In this document: piece after piece, positions 54,919-64,000 of the stretch
Position numbering within the stretch: the stretch's first letter is position 1
Layout: each line of letters begins with the position of its first letter
NCBI GenBank assembly: GCA_021205755.1
Contig: JAJPWX010000127.1
Coordinates: forward strand, 41,183-105,182
Length of the DNA stretch: 64,000 bases
Reading direction: 5' to 3'
Source: Lachnospiraceae bacterium
GTDB lineage: Bacteria > Bacillota > Clostridia > Lachnospirales > Lachnospiraceae
Notes under the pieces: generated by a model
Told to the model about the DNA's origin: nothing
What the model saw: the letters and a program-made list of their open reading frames with translations, nothing else
Database searches by the model: none
Position numbers and translations under genes: made by a program

Positions 54919-55063
54919 TGCGGTAGTGAATGTTTATCGTATAAAGAAAAGGTATTCCGTTCAGAATTTATAGTAATTCGGAGAAGGTGTCTCTTTGTAT
55001 AAAAAGAAGGCGTGGTTTCTAAAAATTTATGGATCAAAAACCTGAATTTCAGCAGAAAAAATC

Positions 55064-55093
55064 CTTGCTTTTACAATCGAACTATGCTATTCT
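55064..55093 (+). promoter_or_regulatory. Promoter of rpmE
   Basis: TTGCTT (55064-55069) and TATTCT (55088-55093) are spaced by 18 bases; a leader of about 190 bases follows. Confidence 0.6.
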
Positions 55094-55099
55094 CTGAGT

Positions 55100-55240
55100 G
55101 TTGTGTAAAGAGATTCTGCGTATGGTGACACCGATGATGGACGAAAGGTGTCTGTGCGCATAACTGCAGGGACTTGCAGGGATAGCCCGGGGATACTTGC
55201 CGTGGTAACAGTCGAGCGGCATTGACCGGGAATTGATTTT
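55100..55240 (+). promoter_or_regulatory. Structured leader of rpmE, candidate L31 autoregulatory leader
   Basis: The leader is GC-richer than the insert before it and has paired segments such as GACACC/GGTGTC (near 55127-55154), CTGCAGGGACTTGCAGGG and CCCGGGG...CCGGG. Bacterial rpmE genes often have L31-binding leaders, with a Firmicutes class described. I assign it by position and structure only. The gap 54919-55290 holds this leader and the promoter but no gene. Confidence 0.45.
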
Positions 55241-55290
55241 CAGAGGTGAAGATCAGCAGTTCACAAAATAGAGAAGAAGAGGTGAATAAA

Positions 55291-55491
55291 ATGAAGGAAG
55301 CGATTCAGCCGAAGTATTATCAGGCAGAGGTGACCTGCAACTGTGGGAACACATTTGTGACAGGTTCTACGAAGCAGAGCATTCATGTGGAGATTTGCTC
55401 AAAGTGCCATCCGTTCTATTCCGGACAGCAGAAAGCGACTGCCGCACGCGGACGTATTGAGCGGTTCAATAAAAAGTATGGTCTTCAGTAG
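55291..55491 (+). CDS. rpmE: Large ribosomal subunit protein bL31, zinc type
   Basis: A 66-residue protein bridging the subunits. [21 protein letters not shown] and [15 protein letters not shown] carry the zinc ligands C-x-C and C-x2-C, so it is the C+ form that is replaced under zinc starvation. AAGAGGTG precedes the ATG at 55291; the frame open upstream belongs to the leader. It begins the conserved run rpmE - DUF1385 - prmC - prfA. Confidence 0.97.
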   Translation: MKEAIQPKYYQAEVTCNCGNTFVTGSTKQSIHVEICSKCHPFYSGQQKATAARGRIERFNKKYGLQ

Positions 55492-55658
55492 AATTGAGGA
55501 TAGAAGCGCGTGGGTTGAGGTTCTTGTAATCTCAACCTGTTTTCGTTCTATAGAAAACTAGTTCAGAACAGCATCGAAATGAGGAAGGTGGTTTGTGGCC
55601 TGCTGTTTTGGTAGTCACATATAGAAAACCAGTTCAGAACAGTAGAAAGGGATTTCAT

Positions 55659-56843
55659 ATGAAACCATCTGGCATAGGAGGTCAGTCGGTCATCGAGGGC
55701 GTCATGATGCGTAATGGCGGCCAATATGCGGTGGCGGTTCGGACGCAGGACGGGAAGATTGTGGTTGATAAGCAGGAGTGCTCCAGCCAAAAGCTTCAGA
55801 AAAAGAAGTTTGTAAGGCTGCCGATCATCCGCGGCGTGGTGAATTTTTTTGATTCGCTGGTTCTTGGCATGAAGACTCTGATGTTTTCCGCGACTTTTTA
55901 CGCGGAGGAGACGGAAGAAGAGCACGCTGCATGGGAGGCAAAGGAGCGCAAGAAGGCGATTGAGAAGTCGGAGAAGCTGCGCGCGAAGGGGAAGATGGAC
56001 GCGGCGCAGAAGGTGATTGAGAAGTGTGAGAAGCGGATTGAGCGGGAAAATGAGGCCGGCGAGACGCCGGATGACAATGACTGGATTATGACGGTGACGG
56101 TGATCTTTTCCCTGGCGTTTTCGGTTGTGCTGTTTATGCTGCTGCCGTATTTCCTCTCAAGGCTGCTGAAAGGCTGGATTCAGTCGGAGATGGCGCTTTT
56201 GATGATTGAGAGTGCGGTCAAGCTGCTGATTTTCTTTGCTTACCTTGTGCTGATTGCGCAGATGAAGGATATTCAGCGCACGTTCATGTACCATGGCGCT
56301 GAGCACAAGTGTATCAACTGCATTGAGAACGGCCTGGAGCTGACGGTGGAGAATGTGCGGAAATGCTCCCGTGAACACAAACGCTGCGGTACGAGTTTCC
56401 TGTTTCTTGTGATGTTTATCAGCATTATTTTTATTATGCTGTTCAGTATTCCGCTGTTTACGGTGTTTCATGTGAGCAAAGGCCCGTGGCGGCTGATATT
56501 GCGCATCGCGCTTTTACCGCTGATTGCCGGTGTGTCGTATGAATTTATTCAGCTGGCGGGCCGTACAGACAATAAGGTGATCAACCTTTTGAGCCGTCCG
56601 GGGATGATGATGCAGCATTTGACAACCAAGGAGCCGGATGACTCCATGATCGAGGTCGGGATCGCGTCAGTAGAGGCAGTCTTTAACTGGAAAAAGTTCG
56701 AAAATGAGCAGTTTGGTACCCATTATGAGTGGGAAGAAAATTCGGTGGAGGACGCTGCGGAAAAAAGTGCGGAGGCGATTGTAACTGCGGCATCGGAAGA
56801 AAACGTAGATGAGAAAGTAGCTGCGTCTGGAGTACATGCATGA
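55659..56843 (+). CDS. DUF1385 (YqhQ-like) membrane protein
   Basis: A 394-residue protein with the family opening GIGGQSVIEGVMMRNGGQYAVAVR (residues 5-28), a charged coiled-coil segment (about 90-140, with an insertion of Lys/Glu repeats), four or more membrane helices (about 150-330) and the motif FMYHGAEHKCINCIENG, whose His and Cys look like metal ligands. RCGTSFLF and GRTDNKVINLLSRPGMMMQHLTTKEPDD are also conserved. The role is unknown. The family is nearly always next to prfA/prmC in Firmicutes. Its stop overlaps the prmC start by four bases (ATGA). Confidence 0.9.
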   Translation: MKPSGIGGQSVIEGVMMRNGGQYAVAVRTQDGKIVVDKQECSSQKLQKKKFVRLPIIRGVVNFFDSLVLGMKTLMFSATFYAEETEEEHAAWEAKERKKAIEKSEKLRAKGKMDAAQKVIEKCEKRIERENEAGETPDDNDWIMTVTVIFSLAFSVVLFMLLPYFLSRLLKGWIQSEMALLMIESAVKLLIFFAYLVLIAQMKDIQRTFMYHGAEHKCINCIENGLELTVENVRKCSREHKRCGTSFLFLVMFISIIFIMLFSIPLFTVFHVSKGPWRLILRIALLPLIAGVSYEFIQLAGRTDNKVINLLSRPGMMMQHLTTKEPDDSMIEVGIASVEAVFNWKKFENEQFGTHYEWEENSVEDAAEKSAEAIVTAASEENVDEKVAASGVHA

Positions 56844-58000
56844 GCTTGAGCAAAGAATTGAACAGATTCGGGGAATCAGGGAACATGGAGGGCTGCCACC
56901 GTTTTGAAATGCCTGGCGATGCTTCTCTGAGAATGGCCTGCACCATGGCTGAGCATTATCTTGCCTCCTGCCAGATTGAGGATGCCGCGGTGGATGCCTG
57001 GTATCTTCTGGAGTATGTAACCGGGGTCAGCCGGGCGATGTATCTGGCTGAGCGCGATAAAAAATTGAGTGAAGAACAGCGGGATGCGTATGCTGCGCTG
57101 GTAAATAAGCGCGGCGCACACATCCCGCTTCAGCATTTGACCGGGGAGCAGGAGTTTATGGGGCTTCCTTTTCTTGTCAGTGAAGCGGTTCTGATTCCGC
57201 GGCAGGATACGGAAACGCTGGTGGAGCTGGCGCTGGATAAAATAAAGGCAGCGTTGTGCTCTGGTGTGTTGCCGAGAGGAATCCATGTGGAGCGGGATTC
57301 CGGCGCAAGAGGGGAAAAAACAGGAACCAGGCGAGGATCCGACACGCCACGGGGAGAAAAGGACAGATACCGTGTACTTGACCTGTGTACGGGTTCGGGC
57401 TGTATTGCGGTGAGCATTGCGAAACTGTGTGAGCAGATGTGGGGAAAAAAATCTGGAAATCTCGGAAAATCCGGAAAAGATCAGGAGCCTTGCGAGAGTT
57501 GGCTGGAAGTCTGCGCTTCGGATCTTTCGGAGGACGCGCTGGAGATAGCGCGGGAAAATGCCCGGCGCCTTGGCGCCGATGTGCGGTTTTTCCAGAGTGA
57601 TCTGTTTGCGCAGATTCCGATGCCTGTAGATTGCGAAAACAGGTCAGTGTCCACAGATAGTCGGATAGGAGAAAACGCGAGTGGAGTGGAGTTCGACCTG
57701 ATTGTCTCAAATCCGCCATACATTCGCACGCAGGTTATTGAGAAGCTTTCGGAAGAGGTGCGCCTGCATGAGCCGCGGCTGGCGCTGGACGGCGGGAATG
57801 ACGGGCTGGAGTTTTACCGGAGAATTGTCTGTGAGAGCAGGGCATATCTGCGTTCCGGCGGATGGCTGCTGCTGGAGATTGGCTATGATCAGGGGGAAGA
57901 TGTGGCCAAGCTGCTGCGGCAGAGTGGCTTTTCGCAGGTGCGCATCTCAAAGGATCTGGCAGGGAATGACCGGGTAGTGGAGGGAGTTTACTATGTTTGA
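56840..58000 (+). CDS. prmC: Peptide chain release factor N5-glutamine methyltransferase
   Basis: A 386-residue enzyme that methylates the GGQ glutamine of release factors. Motifs: [51 protein letters not shown], and the catalytic [10 protein letters not shown]. It is about 100 residues longer than usual because of hydrophilic insertions at about 148-175 ([12 protein letters not shown]), 205-220 ([13 protein letters not shown]) and 262-285 ([17 protein letters not shown]), all surface-like. It overlaps prfA by eight bases, so enzyme and substrate are cotranslated. Confidence 0.95.
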   Translation: MSLSKELNRFGESGNMEGCHRFEMPGDASLRMACTMAEHYLASCQIEDAAVDAWYLLEYVTGVSRAMYLAERDKKLSEEQRDAYAALVNKRGAHIPLQHLTGEQEFMGLPFLVSEAVLIPRQDTETLVELALDKIKAALCSGVLPRGIHVERDSGARGEKTGTRRGSDTPRGEKDRYRVLDLCTGSGCIAVSIAKLCEQMWGKKSGNLGKSGKDQEPCESWLEVCASDLSEDALEIARENARRLGADVRFFQSDLFAQIPMPVDCENRSVSTDSRIGENASGVEFDLIVSNPPYIRTQVIEKLSEEVRLHEPRLALDGGNDGLEFYRRIVCESRAYLRSGGWLLLEIGYDQGEDVAKLLRQSGFSQVRISKDLAGNDRVVEGVYYV

Positions 58001-59066
58001 TAAATTAGAGGATTTGCAGCTGCGGCTGGAAGAAATTCTGAATATGCTCAACGATCCGTCCGTGGTGGCGGATCCGGCGCGGTTTCAGAAGCTGATGAAG
58101 GAGCAGGCCAGCCTGCAGCCGATTGTGGATGCTTATCGGGAATATAAAAAGAACAAAGACACCATCGACGAGTCGCTGGCGATGCTGGAGGAGGAGTCCG
58201 ATGAGGAAATGCGCGAGATGCTCAAGGAAGAGCTTTCTGACGCACGGGAGCAGGTCGCGGCACTGGAGAAGAGGCTGAAAATTCTGCTGCTGCCGAAGGA
58301 CCCGAATGATGAGAAAAACGTGATCATAGAGATCCGCGCGGGCGCTGGCGGGGATGAGGCGGCGCTGTTTGCCGCGGAGATTTACCGTATGTATGTGCAT
58401 TATGCGGAAAGCCGCCGCTGGAAGGTGGAGACCATGGATGTGGAGGAGATCGGGATCGGCGGCATGAAGTATGTGAGCTTCATGGTGACCGGACAGGGCG
58501 CGTATTCCATGTTAAAATATGAATCCGGCGTTCACCGTGTACAGCGTGTGCCGGAGACGGAGTCCGGTGGACGGATTCATACCTCGACGATTACGGTGGC
58601 AATCATGCCGGAAGCGGAAGAAGTGGACGTTCAGCTGGATTTGAACGACTGCCGTTTTGATGTGTTCCGCGCCTCCGGCAACGGCGGCCAGTGTGTCAAC
58701 ACGACGGACTCGGCAGTTCGGCTGACGCATATTCCGACCGGTATTGTGATTTCCTGTCAGGACGAGAAGTCACAGCTGAAAAACAAGGACAAGGCGTTGA
58801 AGGTGCTGCGGGCGAAGCTGTATGATCTGGAGCGGCAGAAGGCGCATGACGCGGAGGCAGAAGCGCGCCGTATTCAGGTGGGATCGGGCGACCGTTCAGA
58901 GAAAATACGCACCTACAATTTCCCGCAGGGGCGGGTGACGGATCATCGGATCAACCTGACACTCTACAAGCTGGATAAAATTTTGGACGGAGACATTCAG
59001 GAAATTATTGATAATTGCATCGCGGCCGATCAGACGGCGAAGCTGAGCAGATTAGAGAGTGCCTGA
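57993..59066 (+). CDS. prfA: Peptide chain release factor RF1
   Basis: A 357-residue class I release factor for UAA/UAG. The GGQ motif is in [25 protein letters not shown], with Cys rather than the more usual His after GGQ. Codon-reading PxT is expected in domain 2 and reads PET ([14 protein letters not shown]). The coiled-coil domain 1 covers residues 1-105. The ATG overlaps the end of prmC. Confidence 0.97.
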   Translation: MFDKLEDLQLRLEEILNMLNDPSVVADPARFQKLMKEQASLQPIVDAYREYKKNKDTIDESLAMLEEESDEEMREMLKEELSDAREQVAALEKRLKILLLPKDPNDEKNVIIEIRAGAGGDEAALFAAEIYRMYVHYAESRRWKVETMDVEEIGIGGMKYVSFMVTGQGAYSMLKYESGVHRVQRVPETESGGRIHTSTITVAIMPEAEEVDVQLDLNDCRFDVFRASGNGGQCVNTTDSAVRLTHIPTGIVISCQDEKSQLKNKDKALKVLRAKLYDLERQKAHDAEAEARRIQVGSGDRSEKIRTYNFPQGRVTDHRINLTLYKLDKILDGDIQEIIDNCIAADQTAKLSRLESA

Positions 59067-59122
59067 AAAGTAAATTTGCTGTAATAGTGAAAGGTGAAAA
59101 TTGGAGAACAGGAGATCAGAGC

Positions 59123-60481
59123 ATGAACAAGAATCAATTTGCACAGACCCCGCCTATGGGCTGGAACAGCTATGATTATTACGATACCTCTGTGACAGAA
59201 GCTGAGGTAAAGGCAAACGCGGATTATATGGCGACACATTTAAAACAGTACGGCTGGGAATACATCGTGGTGGATATCCAGTGGTATGCGAAAGGAGCGG
59301 GCTCTATGCGTGACCGCTATCAGTATATTCCTTTCAGCGAGCTGGAGATGGATGCATACGGCAGGCTGCTGCCGGATCCGGACCGCTTCCCGTCTTCGGT
59401 GGATGGCGCGGGATTCGGGCCTCTGGCGGATTATGTGCATTCCCTGGGACTGAAATTTGGCATCCACATTATGCGCGGCATTCCGCGTGCGGCGGCGCAG
59501 GCGCATTTGCCGGTGTACGGCACGGATGTGACTGCGGCGGACGTGGCGGATCCGTTTTCTATTTCGCGCTGGAATCCGGATATGTACGGCTTGCGCAACG
59601 AAAAAACAAGCCAGGCATACTATGACTCTGTTTTTTCCCTGTACGCGCAGTGGGGTGTGGATTATGTGAAGTGCGACGATATCTGCAATACGAATGCGTA
59701 TCCGCTGAATCCGTATTCCGCGGAGCATGAGGTGGAGATGCTGCAGGCGGCGATTCAGAAGTGCGGCAGGCCGATTGTGCTCAGCCTCTCCCCGGGACCG
59801 GCACTGATCGAGAAAGCGTGGCATTATGAGAAATATGCAAATATGTGGCGGATTACGGATGATTTCTGGGATGACTGGGCGCTGCTGCTGAACATGTTTG
59901 CGCGCTGCGAGCTATGGCAGAATCATGTAAAGCCGGGCTGTTTTCCAGACTGTGATATGCTGCCGCTGGGGACTCTGGGGAAAGGCTTTGGGCAGGAATG
60001 GCAGTGCCGCTTTACCAGACCGGAGCAGATCACGATGATGACCCTCTGGTGTATGTTCCGCTCCCCGCTGATGCTGGGCGCGGAAATGACAAAGCTGGAT
60101 GACTGGACGCTGTCATTGCTCACGAACCGCGAGGTGCTTGCGCTTTTGCAGGACGGACACCATGGCGTACAGATACAGCGGACAGCAGATTACGCGGTCT
60201 GGGGCAATTATAGTGATGCCGGAGTGGAAAATCAGGAAAAGAGCGGTTTATATGTGGCGCTGTTTAATTTGAAAGATGAGGAAGCGGAGGTGTCCGTTTC
60301 CGTGGATGAGCTTGCGGACGCTTTTCCAACGGAGGCGGCTGCCGTACTGTATCAGCGTGCGGGAGCGAATGGCGGTCTGAAGCTGCAGGAGCTCTGGAGC
60401 GGTGAGACGGAGGCCCAGGACGGAATGTGTATTTCGGCAATGGCGGAAGCGCATGGGGCGAAGCTGTTTCGGATACTCTGA
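59123..60481 (+). CDS. GH27-type alpha-galactosidase
   Basis: A 452-residue intracellular glycosidase without signal peptide. Markers are PPMGWNSYDYYDTSV, GWEYIVVDIQWY, the nucleophile region WGVDYVKCDDIC (about residue 184) and the acid/base region WRITDDFWDDW (about 246). The C-terminal 90 residues are a beta-sandwich. GH27 enzymes release alpha-linked galactose, although family members acting on N-acetylgalactosamine or arabinopyranose exist. AGGAG precedes the ATG at 59123. It probably forms an operon with the following GH2 gene. Confidence 0.88.
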   Translation: MNKNQFAQTPPMGWNSYDYYDTSVTEAEVKANADYMATHLKQYGWEYIVVDIQWYAKGAGSMRDRYQYIPFSELEMDAYGRLLPDPDRFPSSVDGAGFGPLADYVHSLGLKFGIHIMRGIPRAAAQAHLPVYGTDVTAADVADPFSISRWNPDMYGLRNEKTSQAYYDSVFSLYAQWGVDYVKCDDICNTNAYPLNPYSAEHEVEMLQAAIQKCGRPIVLSLSPGPALIEKAWHYEKYANMWRITDDFWDDWALLLNMFARCELWQNHVKPGCFPDCDMLPLGTLGKGFGQEWQCRFTRPEQITMMTLWCMFRSPLMLGAEMTKLDDWTLSLLTNREVLALLQDGHHGVQIQRTADYAVWGNYSDAGVENQEKSGLYVALFNLKDEEAEVSVSVDELADAFPTEAAAVLYQRAGANGGLKLQELWSGETEAQDGMCISAMAEAHGAKLFRIL

Positions 60482-60610
60482 CAGGTACACGTAATGGCTT
60501 ATCAGAAGAAAAGCGTGCTTGCAGGCTTTGCCTGACAGATTGGCGGCAGAAGTATGAAGCACATCGAATGTGCGCTGGAAAAGGGTTATGAGTATAATTG
60601 GAAAGGAAAG

Positions 60611-63154
60611 ATGGACATGAATCAGGCGATTATGACTTTAAATGAAGGCTGGCGGTTTCATTACGGGGATGTGCCCGAGGCATGGTACAAGGGGTATGAC
60701 GATCAGGATTGGGAGAAGGTAGACCTGCCGCATGACTGGTCGGTACATATGCCGTTTCAGAAGGAATATTCCAGCGGTACTGGCTATCTGGCCGGTGGAA
60801 TTGGCTGGTATCGGCTGCGTTTTTCCCTGCCGGAGGCGTACCGGGGAAAGCGCATCCGGATTGTTTTTGACGGCATTTACAAAAACAGCCGCATCTGGTG
60901 CAACAGCTACCATCTTGGGAAACGGCCATACGGCTACAGTGAGATCAGCTACGATATTACAGATTTTGTGAATTTCGGCGATCAGGATAATGAAATCAGT
61001 GTGCAGGTCACGCATACGGATCTGGCGGATTCCCGTTGGTTTACCGGATCGGGAATTTACCGCAAGGTTTGGCTGATCGCAGAAGAGCCGGTGCATCCGG
61101 TGCTGCACGGGACACAGTTCCGGACCGTTGCGGTATGCGGGAATGAGACGGAGGCGTCAACCGCGTCGACCCAAGGGGCAGAAGTGGCCCAGAGCGCGCG
61201 GATTCATATTCGCGCGGAATTTGCGAATGATTCGGAGCAGAATACGCATCTGCGGGTTCGATTCCGTCTGCTTGACGCGGATAAGTGTGAAGCGGCACGC
61301 TGGGAATCGGAATTGTCTCTCACGGCCGGAGAAACAGATGAAATGCAGCTGGACGGCTCGGTGAAAAATCCACGACTCTGGTCGGTGAATACGCCGTATT
61401 TGTATACACTTGTGATGGAGCTGGCAGAAAATTGCGGAGAAAACAGCTGTGAAAATGTCAGCAGCGGCGATTACTGGGTTGCGCAGACTGAAAGGGTTGG
61501 CATCCGTACGGCGGTATTTGACCCGGATGAGGGCTTTTTCCTGAACGGGGAAAATTTGAAGCTGAAAGGCGTATGCGTACACCATGACGGCGGCTGTCTG
61601 GGCGCGGCGATGACGCGCGAAGTCTGGCTTCGCCGCCTGCTAAAGCTGAAGGAAGCAGGCTGTAATGCAATCCGCACCAGTCACAACCCGCATATGCCGG
61701 AGCTGTATGACCTTTGCGATGAGCTTGGTCTGCTGATGATGGATGAGGCGTTTGATGAGTGGGAGAATCCCAAGAATAAATGGTCGACGGGACACAATGT
61801 TTACCCGCCGAAGCATCAGGGCTACGCGGAGGATTTTCCGCAGTGGTATGAGACGGATCTGACTACGATGATCCGCAGGGACTGGAATCATCCTTCGATC
61901 ATTCTCTGGAGCGTCGGCAACGAGATTGATTATCCGAACGATCCTTACTGCCACCCGGACTTTCAGGCTATGGTGGGCAACAATGACGCCGACAAACCGG
62001 CGGCGGAGATGATGTATAATCCGGATAAGCCGGACGCCCGGCGTCTGGCAGTGATTGCGGAGCGGCTGGCGAATATCACCCGCAATCTGGACAGCTCCCG
62101 CCCGGTAACGCTGGCGGCGGCCTTCCCGGAGCTTTCCTCCCGGATTGGCTTTCTCGATGAGCTGGATGTGGTGGGATACAATTACAAAGAGCACCTGTAC
62201 GAGCAGGATCACGCGCGCTTCCCGGAGAAACCATTTTTAGGAAGTGAGAACAGCCACAGTTATCAGGCGTGGAGAGCGGTGACCGACCATCCTTACATCA
62301 GCGGACAGTTTTTGTGGACCGGAATTGACTATCTCGGCGAAGCACACGGCTGGCCCATTCACGGCTCAGGCGCGGGACTTCTCGATCTGGCTGGCAACGA
62401 AAAGCCCGCTTATTACCGCCGCAAAGCCTTTTGGAGTGAGAAGCCGTATCTTTGTCTGCTGACTGCGGCCGCGAAGGATGACAAGACCAGCGCAGCCGAA
62501 GGGCGAGATCCCGAATGGAAAGATTTTCAGGTTTCCTGGAACTACGAGCCAGGAACACTGGTAGAAGTCTTCTGCTTCGCAAATGTGAAAAATCCGGAAC
62601 TTTTTCTTAATGGGAGGTCTCTGGGAGCAGGAGTGTGGAGCGAAGAATATGGCCGCTATGAGTGGAACGTGACATTCGAGCCGGGAATCCTAAAAGCGGC
62701 GGCGCACGGTGAAGATGAGAAAGAAGTATCGTGCATTCTTGAGACAGGCGGTCCGGCGGCGCAGCTGGATGTGAAGGTGTGGGAACCTTGCAAAACGGAG
62801 TTTTCCGAATGTGATGCGGCATGCCCTCGCCGGGGGGAAGCCTCGCCCTTCGGGCGGGATATCTGCCGGGAGGAACGGGAAATTACGCAGATCGAGGTAT
62901 CTCTTCTTGACGCGCAAGGTCGACTGGCAGTGGGAAAAGACCTGACCGTACGTGCAGAAGTGGAAAATGGCACACTTTTAGGGCTGGAAAATGGAGATCT
63001 GGCGGATCTGACTTCCTATACGGAGAACTGGAGAAAGACGCGCAATGGACGCCTGGTTCTTTATGTACGTCCGGATTCCGGCGTGCAGGCATCGACAAAG
63101 GTTCGGATAAGCTGCGAAGAGCTGGGGCAGACCACGGAATCCACTCTTTGCTAA
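60611..63154 (+). CDS. GH2-family glycoside hydrolase (beta-galactosidase-like)
   Basis: An 847-residue intracellular enzyme. The N-terminal jelly-roll has PHDWSVHMPFQKEYSSGTGYLAGGIGWYR; then an immunoglobulin-like domain; then the catalytic barrel with CNAIRTSHNPHMPELYDLCDELGLLMMDEAFDEW, the acid/base Glu in WSVGNEIDYPND (about 438) and the probable nucleophile Glu in FLGSENSH (about 546). A C-terminal DUF4982-like region has VFCFANVKNPELFLNGRSLG. Preferred sugar is not readable; beta-galactose is most likely given the partner. The ATG at 60611 follows AAAGGAAAG; the ATG at 60617 is equally possible. Together with the GH27 it would trim galactosides imported by transporters outside the window. 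Confidence 0.87.
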   Translation: MDMNQAIMTLNEGWRFHYGDVPEAWYKGYDDQDWEKVDLPHDWSVHMPFQKEYSSGTGYLAGGIGWYRLRFSLPEAYRGKRIRIVFDGIYKNSRIWCNSYHLGKRPYGYSEISYDITDFVNFGDQDNEISVQVTHTDLADSRWFTGSGIYRKVWLIAEEPVHPVLHGTQFRTVAVCGNETEASTASTQGAEVAQSARIHIRAEFANDSEQNTHLRVRFRLLDADKCEAARWESELSLTAGETDEMQLDGSVKNPRLWSVNTPYLYTLVMELAENCGENSCENVSSGDYWVAQTERVGIRTAVFDPDEGFFLNGENLKLKGVCVHHDGGCLGAAMTREVWLRRLLKLKEAGCNAIRTSHNPHMPELYDLCDELGLLMMDEAFDEWENPKNKWSTGHNVYPPKHQGYAEDFPQWYETDLTTMIRRDWNHPSIILWSVGNEIDYPNDPYCHPDFQAMVGNNDADKPAAEMMYNPDKPDARRLAVIAERLANITRNLDSSRPVTLAAAFPELSSRIGFLDELDVVGYNYKEHLYEQDHARFPEKPFLGSENSHSYQAWRAVTDHPYISGQFLWTGIDYLGEAHGWPIHGSGAGLLDLAGNEKPAYYRRKAFWSEKPYLCLLTAAAKDDKTSAAEGRDPEWKDFQVSWNYEPGTLVEVFCFANVKNPELFLNGRSLGAGVWSEEYGRYEWNVTFEPGILKAAAHGEDEKEVSCILETGGPAAQLDVKVWEPCKTEFSECDAACPRRGEASPFGRDICREEREITQIEVSLLDAQGRLAVGKDLTVRAEVENGTLLGLENGDLADLTSYTENWRKTRNGRLVLYVRPDSGVQASTKVRISCEELGQTTESTLC

Positions 63155-63258
63155 AGAGGGCTTCGTTTTGAACAGGCAGTAATGCCTGCTCGAATAGTCT
63201 GTACACATTTTTTGTATGGAAGTTCTAAGTGTTTAGAGAGAAATATGGGCAATTTTAC

Positions 63259-63278
63259 ATGTGGTCGCGCGACCACAT
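63259..63278. promoter_or_regulatory. 20-bp perfect palindrome, probable operator
   Basis: ATGTGGTCGCGCGACCACAT is perfectly symmetric and lies ten bases upstream of the -35 box of the regulator gene. A second imperfect CG-centred site (TTAACCCGGGTAC) lies at about 63349-63361, downstream of the start. Either could be bound by the LacI protein. Confidence 0.6.
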
Positions 63279-63287
63279 ATTCAGTAA

Positions 63288-63316
63288 TTGATTAAAATTG
63301 AGCAAAAGAATATAAT
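63288..63316 (+). promoter_or_regulatory. Promoter of the LacI-type regulator gene
   Basis: TTGATT (63288-63293) and TATAAT (63311-63316) are spaced by 17 bases, giving a leader of about 65 bases. Confidence 0.7.
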
Positions 63317-63386
63317 CAAAGTATCATCTTGGGTGCAAAAGTGATAGTGTTAACCCGGGTACTCTTTAAATGCTGTGGGGGTAAGC

Positions 63387-64000
63387 ATGGTTACCAGAAA
63401 GGATATTGCCCGCGAGGTTGGTGTTTCGGTCTCTGTTGTTTCACGGGCGTTGAATAACAGCGGTTATGTCGATGCCGGGAAACGCAAAAAGATTATAGAG
63501 AAAGCGGAAGAGCTGGGATATGTACCCAATCCAAAAGCAATGTCTCTGATGCAGAATCGGACACGTCAGATCCTTTTCTACAGCAAGAACCTGAAAAATG
63601 CTTACAATACGGAGCTGTACGAGGGTATGTGCAGGGCGGCGGAAGAACAGGGCTACATTGTAGCCATTTGCGCTTCTTTGAATTTCTGCAATATCCGGGA
63701 GATCATGGCAGACGGGCTGATCCTGTCTGACGCGATTGTTGCATCCAGGTATTTGAAAAATGAGGGAAAGAATTATTTCCTTCCGGCAGTGGTTGCGACC
63801 TACGACGACCCGGTTTCATTTCCCAGATCCGTTCCGGTGATCGGCTGTGATCTGTGGGAAGGGATGAATATGCTCTTAGAGTATCTGGTTCTTCATGGTC
63901 ATCATAGGATTGCGTATGTCTCGCCTTACGATATCGGGGAAGGCGGACCGCGTTTTCTGGCATGGAAGAGTTTTATGATTTCGGTAGCTGGAGATCGGAT
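63387..64000 (+). CDS. LacI-family transcriptional regulator, 5' part
   Basis: The first 204 codons are in the window and the frame runs off the end. The DNA-binding domain is classic: TRKDIAREVGVSVSVVSRALNN, with the hinge helix near NPKAMSLMQNRT. The periplasmic-binding-like core follows (ILFYSKNLKNAYNTELYEGMCRAAEEQGY, ADGLILSDAIV, HGHHRIAYVS). It should control the adjacent glycosidase genes or a downstream sugar transporter. GGGGGT precedes the ATG at 63387. Confidence 0.92.
   Translation, partial: MVTRKDIAREVGVSVSVVSRALNNSGYVDAGKRKKIIEKAEELGYVPNPKAMSLMQNRTRQILFYSKNLKNAYNTELYEGMCRAAEEQGYIVAICASLNFCNIREIMADGLILSDAIVASRYLKNEGKNYFLPAVVATYDDPVSFPRSVPVIGCDLWEGMNMLLEYLVLHGHHRIAYVSPYDIGEGGPRFLAWKSFMISVAGDR

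Noticed and set aside
54717..54926. 69-codon ATG frame in the AT-rich insert
   Set aside because: The product is Cys/Asn-rich and patternless, while the overlapping TTG frame encodes a clear membrane helix.
63703..63963. 86-codon minus-strand frame at the window end
   Set aside because: It lies antisense within the LacI-type regulator, which has full family motifs.

Overview
The window reads as the chromosome of a low-to-medium GC Firmicute of class Clostridia, most likely the gut family Lachnospiraceae. The grounds are the gene order (rpmE - DUF1385 - prmC - prfA; map - KOW protein - infA - rpmJ), a zinc-type S14, a long L17 with the charged insertion usual in that family, HPr kinase with a ROK glucokinase, strong AGGAGG ribosome binding sites, and several secreted proteins with tyrosine/glycine-rich wall-binding repeats. 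No phage, transposon, CRISPR array or rRNA operon was seen. There is one tRNA (Lys, CTT).

Layout. 1-6.1 kb: the 3' end of rarA; a GDT1-type manganese exporter behind a yybP-ykoY riboswitch whose P1 stem and terminator exclude each other; ybaK; two unrecognised genes, one a large membrane-anchored exoprotein. 6.1-12.1 kb: a cluster of DnaA boxes, then two surface proteins with different stalks (alanine-rich coiled coil, beta-helix) but the same C-terminal repeat module. 12.3-31.6 kb: tRNA-Lys, trmB, an NlpC/P60 wall hydrolase, pfkA, a TrmH-type methyltransferase, greA, uvrC, hprK, glcK, an exonuclease, a VanW protein, an AIR-synthase-like protein, an Lrp regulator with an aminotransferase, trmL, an RsmF-like methyltransferase and a polysaccharide deacetylase.

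31.8-49.8 kb is the complete S10-spc-alpha ribosomal protein superoperon (rpsJ to rplQ, with secY, adk, map, infA and rpoA). It starts from a near-consensus promoter with a long folded leader. A second promoter with a possible attenuator precedes rpmJ. Its long gaps are not empty: four copies of a two-hairpin repeat with conserved flanks and changed but still paired stems lie in three gaps, and other large hairpins fill the rest. This is the clearest candidate for something undescribed.

49.8-64 kb: a secreted phosphodiester glycosidase, a Rho factor with a roughly 330-residue disordered Asn/Arg/Tyr-rich insertion, an AT-rich insert holding an HTH protein fused to an LPD3-like domain plus a small membrane protein, then rpmE, a DUF1385 protein, prmC, prfA, and a sugar locus (GH27 alpha-galactosidase, GH2 glycosidase, and a LacI regulator cut by the window end) with a 20-bp perfect palindrome upstream of the regulator.

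Together the genes cover translation, glycolytic control (HprK, GlcK, PfkA), cell-surface building and host-glycan or plant-glycan use. Family assignments come from reading motifs; no search was run.
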